From NCBI RefSeq assembly GCF_003443675.1, contig NZ_CP031963.1:1263501-1327500 (forward strand): a stretch of DNA of 64,000 nt. The letters are read 5' to 3'. This DNA comes from Aquimarina sp. BL5 (GTDB lineage Bacteria > Bacteroidota > Bacteroidia > Flavobacteriales > Flavobacteriaceae). This document shows, piece after piece, positions 1 through 8,139 of the stretch. Position 1 is the first letter of the stretch; every line of letters starts with the position of its first letter. The notes under the pieces are model-generated. The model was not told where the DNA came from. It saw only the letters and a program-made list of their open reading frames with translations, and ran no database searches. The translations under genes and the position numbers were made by a program.

Positions 1-152
1 GCTTTATAAAAATGCTTTTCTCTGATAAACGGATCACTATGTATTTTAATTTCTTTTTCAAAAAGACTTTGCTCTTTTTTTTGTTGTGAAAAAGAAATAT
101 TAGCGATCATAAAGCTAATTAAAAGAAAAAATAGTTTAAGAGTTCGTAGCAT
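1..152 (-). CDS. exported protein, N-terminal part only
   Basis: The reverse strand reads ATG at 152-150 and stays open to the window edge, giving about 50 residues. The first 24 are a hydrophobic signal peptide ending in ISFSQ, the usual Flavobacteriia export signal. The rest is charged and not recognisable. It lies downstream of the terminator of the next gene (253-858) and is probably transcribed on its own. The function cannot be told from this fragment. Confidence 0.7.
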   Translation of the reverse strand, partial: MLRTLKLFFLLISFMIANISFSQQKKEQSLFEKEIKIHSDPFIREKHFYK

Positions 153-191
153 TAGTATTTTTAACAGAATAACACCATTACAATATACAAA

Positions 192-214
192 AAGCAGGGA
201 GAATACCCCTGCTT
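192..214 (-). terminator. rho-independent terminator of the 253-858 gene
   Basis: AAGCAGGG (192-199) pairs with CCCTGCTT (207-214) around a 7-nt loop. On the minus strand it is followed by a short T-rich run, 40 bases past the stop codon of the 253-858 gene. Confidence 0.75.
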
Positions 215-252
215 ATGATTAAACTCATTAAGTACTATACTAGGACAGTATT

Positions 253-858
253 TTATTCATCACTAGGCTGAACTGTAGTTACTGTACCTCTTGATGTTTC
301 TGGATCTTCATCTAATAAAAAAGCTCGGACTGTCTCAAAAGTATTAATGCCAAATATTGATGATTCCGGAAATACAAGAAAATATGGAAAAACATTAAAT
401 TTATTTTTGTTCACATTACCTCCCTTTTCCGCTAAGACTTCCCTATTGTAACTAAAATATATATCTAGCTGTAAATTTCCTTCAGAGCCTAAAGAAAAAT
501 TATATTGAAATAAAGTTTTTTTTAGTTCCCCATATCCATATACAGTAGCAGAAAGAAAAATACCAATGAAAGAAGAAGATAAAGGATTTTGGAAATGATC
601 ATTTCTAAAAGCCTGCACTATTGGTTGAATAGCTCTTACATTATTTAAATATTGTTTATGAATATTTAATGAGCTATCAAGACCTTCTTTTGGGCTCAAG
701 GGGATAGCACTTGTTTCTCCCATCACAGGTAGTTTATTGTCAGCAACATCACTCTTAATATGTTCATTAAATTCTACTTCCTTTATAGGAATCGCACTTT
801 CTAAAATTTTATGATATCTAAGTTGTTTTACAGTTTGTTCAATTTCTAATGTACTCAT
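253..858 (-). CDS. hypothetical protein, 201 aa
   Basis: An intact soluble reading frame with no signal peptide or membrane segment. The N-terminal third is acidic and probably extended. The central part (about residues 85-165) alternates hydrophobic and polar residues, as in a beta-rich fold. I do not recognise the family. It is the last gene before the gene-free flank of the integron and is followed by its own terminator. A 5' region rich in A/T separates it from 859 onward. Confidence 0.75.
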   Translation of the reverse strand: MSTLEIEQTVKQLRYHKILESAIPIKEVEFNEHIKSDVADNKLPVMGETSAIPLSPKEGLDSSLNIHKQYLNNVRAIQPIVQAFRNDHFQNPLSSSFIGIFLSATVYGYGELKKTLFQYNFSLGSEGNLQLDIYFSYNREVLAEKGGNVNKNKFNVFPYFLVFPESSIFGINTFETVRAFLLDEDPETSRGTVTTVQPSDE

Positions 859-1671
859 AATTAAAATAGGTTTAAAAGTTATTATTTAATGCAATAGCAT
901 TACTATGTTCTTCAAAAGTAATTCTATTGCAAAAAAACAATAGAATGGTAAAGACTTTACTAAAAATGGCACAAAGCAAGAAAATTTTGGCATAAACTAT
1001 CAAAAACAGAGAAGCAAATTAAAATCCAAATGCAATTCATTATTTCGTACAAGTCTTTACAAGATTACTAAGGATACTAAAAAAACAGGTGTTCTTAAAT
1101 TTTATAATAAGAATTAAATTCCGGCAACATATAATACACTTCTAGCACTAATCTAGCACAACGGTAATAACATATGAAGTAGAGTGTCTCTGGCAATTAT
1201 ATCGTGCTACTAAGAGTGAGTCGCAACTGTTCATCCTTGCTGATAAAAAATGCTGAGGTTTTCATAAAAGAAAAGAGAATTCTACTAGGTGTATCTCTAT
1301 AGCCTACCAAATGCCACATAATAATTGTTAAAAAATTAACAGTACAGCACCTGATAGGGGTACTGCAGGAGTACTCCCCTCCTATCTCTACGGTAGCCTT
1401 ACGGTATGTACAACAGAAGTGGTGCTTCCATCTAACACAAGAGCGACTTCTCTCTAGACATAGCAACACTTCTGTTTCTACCTAGTGCTTCTTCTGTTTT
1501 AGGTACCCCAAACCGATGTTTTAATATCGTACCCCCACCATCACCAGTACCCTCTGCTTTGTTTTCTTACTAAGCACCCTACTGGTATAAGTACCCCTCC
1601 CACACTTATAGTAGTGGGTTTTGAGGTATGTAAGCGGAAAAAACACTTAAATTAACAGTTTATGTTAAAAT
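859..1671. other. gene-free stretch upstream of the integron
   Basis: No convincing gene on either strand. The only open frame (1197-1469, minus) is rich in Cys, Arg and Ser with no family likeness. Between about 1340 and 1620 the DNA is less AT-rich than the neighbours and contains several GGTAC/GTACC-centred short dyads, for example around 1356-1379 and 1500-1535. These could fold but match no RNA family I can name. Confidence 0.5.
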
Positions 1672-2049
1672 TTAAATACTATCCATATAGGATTGCCACT
1701 GCACCAATACATACTTTTCTATTTGATGCTTTTGTACCTTAGTGAAACCGTATTCATAACAAAATAAATAGACTTGCCCTTTGCTATTTTTCCAATAATG
1801 AGTGAAATACTTAGGATCGAAACCTTCTTCTAAAAGTTTTTCTTTTCGGATAGTTACTAAACCAGCTTTATTATACGTCTTTAGTATTTTACGGTTCTTT
1901 TTTAATTGATCATCTATTTTTTTAAAAAGAGTATCTTCTTTCTCCTTATTTTGTTGATAATAAAAAGCCGATCTACAATAAGAGGAACAGTACTTTTTAC
2001 CAATTCTTCCTTCGAACTTCTCATTACAATAGGTACAATTTCGCATCAT
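1672..2049 (-). CDS. zinc-ribbon protein, 125 aa, function unknown
   Basis: The N-terminus has a four-cysteine zinc ribbon (C5, C8, C21, C25; CxxC-x12-CxxxC) followed by a lysine-rich helix and a mixed C-terminal domain. Small proteins of this layout are common and uncharacterised in Flavobacteriia. The gene is divergent from the integrase, and the 123-base gap holds a perfect palindrome. It could be a DNA-binding regulator of the integrase, but only the position supports that idea. A second Met directly follows the first, so the start is uncertain by one codon. Confidence 0.8.
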   Translation of the reverse strand: MMRNCTYCNEKFEGRIGKKYCSSYCRSAFYYQQNKEKEDTLFKKIDDQLKKNRKILKTYNKAGLVTIRKEKLLEEGFDPKYFTHYWKNSKGQVYLFCYEYGFTKVQKHQIEKYVLVQWQSYMDSI

Positions 2050-2097
2050 AACATATCCCTTTCTAATATAGTGTCATTATTCTTATAAATGTTACCT

Positions 2098-2140
2098 ATC
2101 CATCGAATTAAACGTTTATTAAACGTTTAATTCGATGGAT
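2098..2140. repeat. perfect 43-bp palindrome before the integrase gene
   Basis: Arms 2098-2118 and 2120-2140 are exact reverse complements, 21 bases each, around the single base T2119. It lies in the divergent gap between the zinc-ribbon gene and the integrase, so it is not positioned as the terminator of either. It contains the motif AAACGTTTA twice, similar to the AAACGTTR core at the ends of the attC sites. It may be a strong dimeric operator or a single-strand hairpin site. Confidence 0.85.
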
Positions 2141-2181
2141 TTTGTTGTAATACACTATTAAAAAAAGCATATTTGATCAGC

Positions 2182-3315
2182 ATGAAACATATAAGTAAAA
2201 ATATCACTCTAAAGCACTTAATGATCGATCAACAAAAAATGATTGGTTTGCAGTTCTATCCTGATAAAGTTATTCAGGCTTTAATCAAAGAATTACCCAA
2301 TCCTAGATGGAGTCATCGTTTCAAAATGCCTTATATTATTAATAATCAAAAAAACATAGATTTAATTTTTGAGAAGTTTAGAGGTGTGGCTTGGCTCAAT
2401 TGTAATTATTTTTATAGCGATAAGGTTATTAACCATTCTAACCCAATTGCTAATCTTCAATCACTTAAGAATAGAAGGTTAGCAAACACCTACAGAGTTT
2501 GTCCTGAAGAATATTTGCAAAAACTATTATTAAAGCGTTATTCTCAAAATACGGTAAGATCTTATGTGAATGCTTTTGAAGCTTTTATAAATTATTATAC
2601 AGATATTGAACTTTTAAGCATTGGTGAGCTAGAAATAAGAAGGTATCTTAGAAAATTAATAAGTGAAAAAAAATCAAATTCTTATGTCAATCTAGCCATT
2701 AATAGTATAAAGTTTTATTACGAGATTGTTCTTAACATGCCAAACAGGTTTTATGCCATAGAACGACCTAGAAAACAGCAAAAACTTCCTATTGTATTAT
2801 GCAAAGAGGAAATCTTATCCATCATCAATAATACAAATAACCTAAAACACAAATGTATTGTTAGTCTATTATATTCTGCTGGATTACGAAGAGCTGAGTT
2901 ACTCAATTTAAAAATATCAGATATCGATAGCAAGCGAATGGTAATCAGGGTTGTCCACGCAAAAGGTAACAAAGACAGGTATACATTATTATCTACCAAT
3001 GTATTAAAAGATTTAAGGAATTATTTCAAGCAATACCAACCTAAACATTTTTTATTTGAAGGGCCAAAAGGAAATCCATACAGTGCAAGCAGTGTAAAAG
3101 CAATCATAGAAAAAGCAGCCAAAAAATCTAAAATTACAAAGAGAATTACCCCTCATACGCTAAGGCACAGTTTTGCTACACATTTACTAGAGAACGGAAC
3201 CGATCTTCGTTATATACAATCATTATTGGGTCATAGCTCTAGTAAAACAACTGAAATTTACACCCACGTTGCTACAAATACTTTTAGAATGATTAAAAAT
3301 CCCCTAGATTTGTAA
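2182..3315 (+). CDS. tyrosine recombinase, proposed integron integrase
   Basis: This is a site-specific recombinase of the XerC/D-IntI superfamily. With the ATG at 2182 (a TTG lies 9 bases upstream) the protein has 377 residues. Catalytic residues in order are R236 (AGLRRAELL), K261 (HAKGNKDR), H325 and R328 (HTLRH), H351 (LLGH) and nucleophile Y360 (EIYTHV). A core-binding SAM-like domain covers about residues 105-190. Before it lies an extra domain of about 90 residues with the WSHRFKMPYI patch seen in Bacteroidota recombinases. Between KDR and HTLRH there are only 58 residues, the Xer spacing, so the insertion expected in IntI proteins is absent. The stop codon is 41 bases from the first cassette junction, and gene and cassettes point the same way. 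A plain Xer-type phage or element integrase is the alternative, but the array right after it favours an integron role. Confidence 0.85.
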   Translation: MKHISKNITLKHLMIDQQKMIGLQFYPDKVIQALIKELPNPRWSHRFKMPYIINNQKNIDLIFEKFRGVAWLNCNYFYSDKVINHSNPIANLQSLKNRRLANTYRVCPEEYLQKLLLKRYSQNTVRSYVNAFEAFINYYTDIELLSIGELEIRRYLRKLISEKKSNSYVNLAINSIKFYYEIVLNMPNRFYAIERPRKQQKLPIVLCKEEILSIINNTNNLKHKCIVSLLYSAGLRRAELLNLKISDIDSKRMVIRVVHAKGNKDRYTLLSTNVLKDLRNYFKQYQPKHFLFEGPKGNPYSASSVKAIIEKAAKKSKITKRITPHTLRHSFATHLLENGTDLRYIQSLLGHSSSKTTEIYTHVATNTFRMIKNPLDL

Positions 3316-3332
3316 GTGATAAAAGATATATA

Positions 3333-3362
3333 ACAGCAATAGCAGTTATACTATTGTTGTGC
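3333..3362 (+). other. candidate attI site
   Basis: The first cassette junction is G3356^TTGTGC. The arm ACAGCAATAG (3333-3342) is the reverse complement of CTATTGTTGT (3351-3360) with one mismatch and an 8-base spacer, the arrangement expected for two recombinase-binding arms. It lies 17 bases past the integrase stop codon. No attC-like second hairpin is present, as expected for attI. Confidence 0.6.
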
Positions 3363-3367
3363 ACAAT

Positions 3368-3955
3368 ATGAAAAAAACTCTAGCTTCCATATTAATTATT
3401 TGCATTACCGCAATATCCTTTTCACAAAATCTAATGGAAAAGGGACTCGAAGATATGACCAAGTTGATTTATCAAAAGCCATACAAATTCAAAGTTGATA
3501 ATGATAAATGGGCCAATAGAAATCGTTTGGGTTCATTAAAAGAACAAAAAATAATTCTAGACAACCCAAACATTCTGACCGATTCGTTGACAATTGTAGA
3601 ATTGTTTGAAAATGCAAAAATACAGGATTTGAAGAACTGGAATAAGGACGAACTAAAGAATGTCTATTTAATATCAAATAATCAAAACTTAAGTTTTCGA
3701 AAAGTCCAACGTGAACTCGAATTGTCGGAAAAAGAACAAATTAAAAAATTAAAAAAACAGATTCGTCAATTCAATAATAACAAAAGCAAATGGAGAAGTT
3801 TTCCTATCTCAATTTCTCGACCAATTTATACAAATGATAAAAAGTATGCGTTGATTGCCTATAATCTTGGAAATAACGGAGGGAAAATTGTAATCTATAA
3901 ACTGGATGGAGAAAACTGGATTTTTGCGGGAGAACCCAAAAGGTGGGCATACTGA
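3368..3955 (+). CDS. exported hypothetical protein, cassette 1
   Basis: 195 residues from the ATG at 3368. An upstream GTG in frame lies inside the recombination box and is less likely. A signal peptide covers the first 20 residues (ends ISFSQ). The middle is lysine-rich and probably helical (residues 105-140). The last 45 residues form a beta pattern ending NWIFAGEPKRWAY. I do not know the family. It is the first cassette after attI, hence the position normally best expressed and most recently acquired. Confidence 0.8.
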   Translation: MKKTLASILIICITAISFSQNLMEKGLEDMTKLIYQKPYKFKVDNDKWANRNRLGSLKEQKIILDNPNILTDSLTIVELFENAKIQDLKNWNKDELKNVYLISNNQNLSFRKVQRELELSEKEQIKKLKKQIRQFNNNKSKWRSFPISISRPIYTNDKKYALIAYNLGNNGGKIVIYKLDGENWIFAGEPKRWAY

Positions 3956-3966
3956 AAAAATACTGT

Positions 3967-4166
3967 GCACAACACAGGCTATAACAAATAGGGCATAAAG
4001 TGCTATAGTTAAAGGCTTAAGCGTGTTTGCGAAGTCCTCCAAATCTTTTGGATTTGGCAATTAAAAAAGAAAAAATAATTACAAAACAAAAAGCTCTGGC
4101 TCGTAGACTAGACGGAAACGAAAAGTTTCCTTGCCTGCCCTACTTGCCATAGCCCAACCGTTAGGT
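3967..4166 (+). other. attC site of cassette 1
   Basis: First box GCACAAC (3967-3973) is complementary to the cassette start GTTGTGC (3356-3362). Inner boxes GGCTAT and ATAGCC pair. Final box GTTAGGT is at 4160-4166. At about 200 nt it is long for an attC. Confidence 0.8.
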
Positions 4167-4672
4167 GCAATTGTCCCATTTTGATCTGACAATTTTTTCG
4201 AAGGGATACGCTGGTATTACGGAGTTTTATTCTGATATGCAGTACGGACAAATACTTTGCTAAAAGGAATTGCCCAAGTATTTTGCGATGGTATCGTGGA
4301 GAGTTACACTATCCAAACGCTGTCACGTTATAAATACTTGATCAAGGTCGCGAAAATTTTTTACAAAGTCAAATTTGAAGCGGAATTGCGGAATGTTTAT
4401 CAGAATGGAAAACGGAGTATTAAGTTCCCTGCACCAACAGATTATAGACTGATCTATAAATCCATAGGTTTGGGTAGCTCCGAAAAAGTTGGGAGTTTTT
4501 TTGCCTGCCAAAATAGAACAACTGAGATTTTATTTTTTAATTTTACGATAAATTAATCAAAAAAGAAAAGCACATAACATTATGTAAGAATGCATTGATC
4601 AAATACTTTGTCTTCGCTAACGCTGCGCAAACGATTTAATCAACGACGCTATCGCTCTTCTTACACTTATTG
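4161..4672 (+). repeat. 512-bp cassette, copy 1 of 3 (cassette 2)
   Basis: A complete cassette that recurs at 9732-10243 and 12953-13464 with the same length and near-identical sequence. It holds one 99-codon frame and a typical attC. Its beginning contains a short dyad (TTGTC ... GACAA, 4169-4193). Confidence 0.9.
4257..4556 (+). CDS. possible 99-aa protein of the triplicated cassette, copy 1
   Basis: The frame fills the usual place of a cassette gene, ending 13 bases before the first attC box. It must start at TTG (4257) because a stop lies 8 codons upstream and no ATG is available. The product is basic and aromatic, with no family I recognise. A 62-codon frame on the other strand is less convincing. 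Coding is uncertain. Confidence 0.45.
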   Translation: MLKGIAQVFCDGIVESYTIQTLSRYKYLIKVAKIFYKVKFEAELRNVYQNGKRSIKFPAPTDYRLIYKSIGLGSSEKVGSFFACQNRTTEILFFNFTIN

Positions 4673-4678
4673 TTATAT
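4570..4678 (+). other. attC site of cassette 2
   Basis: GCACATAAC (4570-4578) against cassette start GTTAGGTGC (one mismatch). The inner pair ATGTAAGAA / TTCTTACA is strong. The final box GTTATAT is at 4672-4678. Length about 109 nt. Confidence 0.85.
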
Positions 4679-5081
4679 GCCAGCATCTGAGGTCTGAAAA
4701 GTAAAACGCAAGCAGAAATTAAACGGACGGGCTACGGACTAGAGGGCTGAGTTTGTTTTTGAAAGTCCGTTCTGATACAAAGTCTAGTACAAATCAGCGA
4801 CTGACGGAAGGTCTGAGCATTTTTATGATGGCAAGTACATAATCCAAAGTCACAAAGCGATCGCAGAGAATTAAAAAATATAACGCAAATAGTAGCTAAG
4901 CAATCATCGCTTTGCTTGGGTAAGTTTGCAAAGTATAGGCTTGTAAAAAAGCCGGCATATAACAAAATGTATAATTCATAGCGGCGGAAATTCCTAACGG
5001 AATTTCACGCGCGTTTGCTATCTTTGGGTGGCTGCGGAGGGTGAGTTTTGTGCCCGCCCGCTATAAACCATACATCAAACG
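4673..5081 (+). other. gene-less cassette 3
   Basis: No plus-strand frame of useful length. A 77-codon minus frame (4732-4965) overlaps its counterpart in cassette 4 but has no family likeness and no credible start. The cassette is about 85-90% identical to cassette 4, and its 3' half shares blocks with cassette 20: CGATCGCAGAGA, then AGGCTTGTAAAA about 78 bases later, just before attC. A structured RNA or a degraded gene are both possible. Confidence 0.55.
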
Positions 5082-5087
5082 TTATAT
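4954..5087 (+). other. attC site of cassette 3
   Basis: GGCATATAAC (4954-4963) is the exact complement of the cassette start GTTATATGCC. Inner pair ATGTATAATTCATAGCGG / CCGCTATAAACCATACAT. Final box GTTATAT at 5081-5087. Confidence 0.85.
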
Positions 5088-5488
5088 GCCAGCATCTGAG
5101 GACTGAAAAGCAAAACGCAAGCAAAAATTAAACGGACAGGCCACGGACGAGAGGGCTGGGTTTGTTTTTGAAAGTCCGCTCTGATACAAAGTCTCTTACA
5201 AATCAGCGACTGACGGAAGGTCTGAGTATTTTTATGATGGCAAGTACATAATCCAAAGTCGCAAAGCGATCGCAGAGAATTAAAAAATATAACGCAAATA
5301 GTAGTTAAGCAATCATCGCTTTGCTTGGGTAATTTTGCAAAGTGTAGGGTCAAAAAAGCCGGCACATAACAAAATGTATAATTCATAGCGGCGGAAATTC
5401 CTAACGGAATTTCACGCGCGTTTGCTATCTTTGGGTGGCGGTGGAGGGTAAGTTTTGTGCCCGCCCGCTACAAACCATACATCAATCG
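5082..5488 (+). other. gene-less cassette 4, tandem near-copy of cassette 3
   Basis: Begins with the same bases as cassette 3 and follows it directly. The two differ by scattered substitutions and small gaps, including one in the 3' part (GTATAGGCTTG against GTAGGGTC). No plus-strand gene. The minus frame 5075-5386 crosses the cassette boundary, which argues against it being a gene. Confidence 0.55.
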
Positions 5489-5494
5489 TTATGT
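5361..5494 (+). other. attC site of cassette 4
   Basis: GGCACATAAC (5361-5370), one mismatch to the cassette start. Same inner stem family as cassette 3. Final box GTTATGT at 5488-5494. Confidence 0.85.
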
Positions 5495-5506
5495 TCAATC
5501 AAAAAA

Positions 5507-6088
5507 ATGACTAGAGCTGAAATAAGACAATCTGAAAAACTGAAAAAATTCCAGCTGAATGAAGCTATAAAAAGAAATTTAGCTCTTAAAGTTGGATTGA
5601 ACGAACTTTATGCTGGCGGACATACAATTCGTAATGAAAAAGGTTGGCGTGACAACGAAATTTCAATAGATTATATTTGGATCGCAAAAATGAGTTTGTC
5701 ATTTGTTGGTTGGGGTGGTTTAATAACAATTAAGTATAACAAAACTGAATTCAGAGGAATTAATAATCCTGAGAAACTTACTCAAGGTCTTTTTCTCTAT
5801 AACGCTAATGGAGAAATTACAGAATTATATGTTGAAGACAAAATCAATGATACTGATGATCCTATCTGGAAAATAAATAAGCTTGAAATGTTTGACGCCA
5901 ACAAAGGAATTACATTGGATGGAGTTTCTTACGAGTATAATGTAATTGCAAAAAATATTGAAACTCAAATTTTGGCAAATAATCCAAATAGTACTGGATG
6001 GAAAAACTGGGAAAAAGAGATTTGGAATTTAGGGCATAGTTTAGCTCAGAACTCTGGAAACAAAGAAATGGCAGAGTTATTTAAATGA
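5507..6088 (+). CDS. hypothetical protein, first gene of cassette 5
   Basis: 193 residues from ATG 5507. The frame is open upstream into the previous attC, but 5507 is the first ATG inside the cassette and follows an A-rich stretch. It is soluble, with a helical N-terminus and then a beta-rich body (YIWIAKMSLSFVGWGG). The family is not recognised. It overlaps the next gene by four bases (ATGA), so the two are translationally coupled and probably act together. Confidence 0.8.
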   Translation: MTRAEIRQSEKLKKFQLNEAIKRNLALKVGLNELYAGGHTIRNEKGWRDNEISIDYIWIAKMSLSFVGWGGLITIKYNKTEFRGINNPEKLTQGLFLYNANGEITELYVEDKINDTDDPIWKINKLEMFDANKGITLDGVSYEYNVIAKNIETQILANNPNSTGWKNWEKEIWNLGHSLAQNSGNKEMAELFK

Positions 6089-6546
6089 AAAAGAACAACA
6101 GGATATATATCGAATTTGGAATTCCAGAACATGGATGGCTATTTATGAATTTTCAATGGCAGGATTTCAGTTTAGAAATAGATCTTTCTAATGTTCCAAC
6201 CGATCCAATTGAACAATTATGTGATACGTTACTTCAATTAAGTAGCGGAATAACAAACCCTTCGAAAGTAATCTGGCATTTGGAACCTCATTGTTATTAT
6301 TTTGAGATAAAAAAACTTGAGAAAAGTTACAACATTATAATTTCAGAATCTGACGAATTCGAAAGTAAACCAGTAAAACTGGTCAAAGAATTCGAAGGGA
6401 ATTATGATCAAATAATTTTACCATTGTACCGAGCAATCAAAAAATTTAATTCATATTCATATAAAAAACCTCATTGGGATGAAATGGATTCAAAAAGAAT
6501 ATTAAAGTTGACCGAACAAATAAAAAAAGAACATAACACTATATAA
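6085..6546 (+). CDS. immunity-like hypothetical protein, second gene of cassette 5
   Basis: 153 residues, soluble. The run from residue 9 to 75 (PEHGWLF ... WHLEPHCYYFE) resembles small immunity-type proteins of polymorphic toxin systems in general style, but I cannot assign a family. It is coupled to the gene before it by ATGA overlap. The last residues, EHNTI, are encoded by the attC site itself, and the cassette-9 protein ends with the same five residues from the same site type. Confidence 0.8.
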   Translation: MKKNNRIYIEFGIPEHGWLFMNFQWQDFSLEIDLSNVPTDPIEQLCDTLLQLSSGITNPSKVIWHLEPHCYYFEIKKLEKSYNIIISESDEFESKPVKLVKEFEGNYDQIILPLYRAIKKFNSYSYKKPHWDEMDSKRILKLTEQIKKEHNTI

Positions 6547-6599
6547 CAAAACATAGTTGTCCTTCGGAACAACAACGTTTGTTATATTTACCGTTGTAT
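6530..6599 (+). other. attC site of cassette 5 (short family)
   Basis: GAACATAAC (6530-6538) exactly complements cassette start GTTATGTTC. Inner stem ATATAACAAA / TTTGTTATAT, then a second stem GTTGT / ACAAC around CCTTCGGA. Final box GTTGTAT at 6593-6599. Only about 70 nt. Same family at 12302, 22431 and 26964. Confidence 0.9.
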
Positions 6600-6701
6600 G
6601 CCATTAAAAACGCAACGGTTCAATTTTCAATAATCTTCAGTTAATAACTTCTGGAGAAACTCTATTAAATTTATTGCTTTCATAAAATCAATCATATAAA
6701 T

Positions 6702-6718
6702 TTGACACTTATTGTCAA
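6702..6718. promoter_or_regulatory. putative operator of the XRE regulator
   Basis: TTGACA (6702-6707) and TGTCAA (6713-6718) form a perfect inverted repeat with a 5-base spacer, 14 bases before the ATG at 6733. The position fits self-repression by the HTH protein, as controller proteins of restriction-modification systems do. The left arm also resembles a -35 element, though Bacteroidota promoters differ. Confidence 0.5.
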
Positions 6719-6732
6719 GTAATAATTTTCAA

Positions 6733-7041
6733 ATGGAAACAATCGGAGAAATTTTACGCAATCAAAGACAAGCGCTTGGACTTCTTTTAAGACAAGTTTC
6801 TGCCTATGTTGATATCGACCAAGCTATATTGAGTAAAATCGAAAGAAACGAACGAAAACCGACAAAAGAAATGTTGGATAAACTTGCTGAAATACTAACA
6901 CTCGATAAAGATGAGTTATTAGTCCAATTTATGAGTGACAAAATTGCCTATGAAATAGCAGGTGAAGATTGTGCAAACAAAGTTCTAAAAGTAGCCGAAA
7001 AAAAAGTTAAATATTTGAAATCACATCCAATTAAAAACTAA
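6733..7041 (+). CDS. XRE-family HTH regulator of the R-M cassette
   Basis: 102 residues from ATG 6733. The TTG at 6712 lies inside the operator-like repeat, so I reject it. Residues 1-60 form a Cro/C1-type helix-turn-helix (IGEILRNQR ... VDIDQAILSKIERNERKPT), and the rest is a basic helix. It stands first in a four-gene operon with a methyltransferase nine bases on. This is the usual place for a controller that delays nuclease expression until the DNA is methylated. That role is inferred from context. Confidence 0.85.
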   Translation: METIGEILRNQRQALGLLLRQVSAYVDIDQAILSKIERNERKPTKEMLDKLAEILTLDKDELLVQFMSDKIAYEIAGEDCANKVLKVAEKKVKYLKSHPIKN

Positions 7042-7050
7042 TCAGATAGA

Positions 7051-8139
7051 ATGAGTACAGATATAGAAAATGTAAACATTGTCAAGGAACCACAGTTAAG
7101 GATATATTCACCACCAATTGAAAAATTAAAAGAGCAATCGAAAGAAAAAATTGATGTCATTTCACTTTTTTCAGGTTGTGGCGGAATGGATTTAGGTTTT
7201 GACAAAGCTGGTTTCAATATAAAATGGGCAAATGATATTGAACAAAGAGCTTGCGAAACTTATGCTAAAAACATTGGAGACCATATTGTTTGTGGAGATA
7301 TTACTCAATTAGATTATTCTAAAATACCAGATGCAGATTTGATTCTTGGCGGTTTCCCTTGTCAAGATTTTTCTATGATTTGGAAAAGAGGCGGAATAAC
7401 AACAGACAGAGGTAATTTATATCAAAATTTTGTTGAAATAGTTTCTCAAAAGCAACCTTTAATGTTTGTTGCAGAAAATGTAAAAGGAATTTTAACTGCG
7501 AATAAGAAAAAAGCCATAAAGACAATAATTAAAGACTTTTCAGAAACAGGAGATCACGGTTATAATACAACTGCATATTTAGTGAATTTCGCAGAGTATG
7601 GAGTAGCTCAACTTCGTCAAAGAGTTTTGATTATTGGAGTAAGAAAAGATTTAGATACATTTTTTGACATTCCTGCACCAACAAATGACGCTGACAATTA
7701 TTTATCTGCCAAAGAAGCCTTAAAAGGGGTGAAAAAAGTAAAACATAACAATGAGCATCAAAACATACAGGCTGGTACTATTGAAAAACTAAAGTTAATT
7801 CCACCAGGAGGCAATTTTACTGACATACCAAAAGACTCACCACATTATGTAAAAGGAATGATTTCTCACGTTTATCGCAGGCTTCATCCTAACAAACCAT
7901 CAACGACCATTATTGCAGCCGGTGGTGGCGGAACTTGGGGATATCATTATGATGAACCAAGGCCATTAACAAACAGAGAAAGAGCAAGGTTATTTGGTTA
8001 TCCAGACGATTTTGTATTTGAGGGTACTATTACAGAAGTGAGAAAACAAATTGGAAATTCTGTTCCACCTTCAGGTATTTATCCTTTTGCAAAACAGATT
8101 AAAACATTTTTAGAAAACATCAAGGTTAATGCACACTAA
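7051..8139 (+). CDS. DNA (cytosine-5) methyltransferase of the R-M cassette
   Basis: 362 residues. It transfers methyl groups from S-adenosylmethionine to carbon 5 of cytosine in the recognition site, protecting host DNA. Motif I is ISLFSGCGGMDLGF (residues 38-50). The catalytic Cys is C104 in GGFPCQDFS, motif VI is AENVKG, motif VIII is QLRQRV, and motif X is RKQIGNSVPP near the C-terminus. The target-recognition region lies between VIII and X. All motifs are present in the canonical order. It overlaps the nuclease gene by 11 bases. Length is normal for a type II enzyme. Confidence 0.95.
   Translation: MSTDIENVNIVKEPQLRIYSPPIEKLKEQSKEKIDVISLFSGCGGMDLGFDKAGFNIKWANDIEQRACETYAKNIGDHIVCGDITQLDYSKIPDADLILGGFPCQDFSMIWKRGGITTDRGNLYQNFVEIVSQKQPLMFVAENVKGILTANKKKAIKTIIKDFSETGDHGYNTTAYLVNFAEYGVAQLRQRVLIIGVRKDLDTFFDIPAPTNDADNYLSAKEALKGVKKVKHNNEHQNIQAGTIEKLKLIPPGGNFTDIPKDSPHYVKGMISHVYRRLHPNKPSTTIIAAGGGGTWGYHYDEPRPLTNRERARLFGYPDDFVFEGTITEVRKQIGNSVPPSGIYPFAKQIKTFLENIKVNAH

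Noticed and set aside
1197..1469. 90-codon minus frame in the gene-free flank
   Set aside because: Cys/Arg/Ser-rich composition, no family, covers short dyads in a locally less AT-rich stretch. More likely random.
2098..2140. Palindrome as a rho-independent terminator
   Set aside because: It lies upstream of both divergent genes and has no GC-rich stem, so neither gene could use it as its terminator.
2182..3315. Phage or conjugative-element integrase reading
   Set aside because: No tRNA, phage or transfer genes nearby, while the attC-framed array starts 41 bases after the stop codon.
4732..5386. Minus-strand frames in cassettes 3 and 4
   Set aside because: One crosses the cassette boundary. 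The frame is broken in the related cassette 20, and no start or family is evident.
5435..5506. Longer N-terminus of the cassette-5 first gene
   Set aside because: It would be encoded by the previous cassette's attC. The ATG at 5507 is the first in the cassette.
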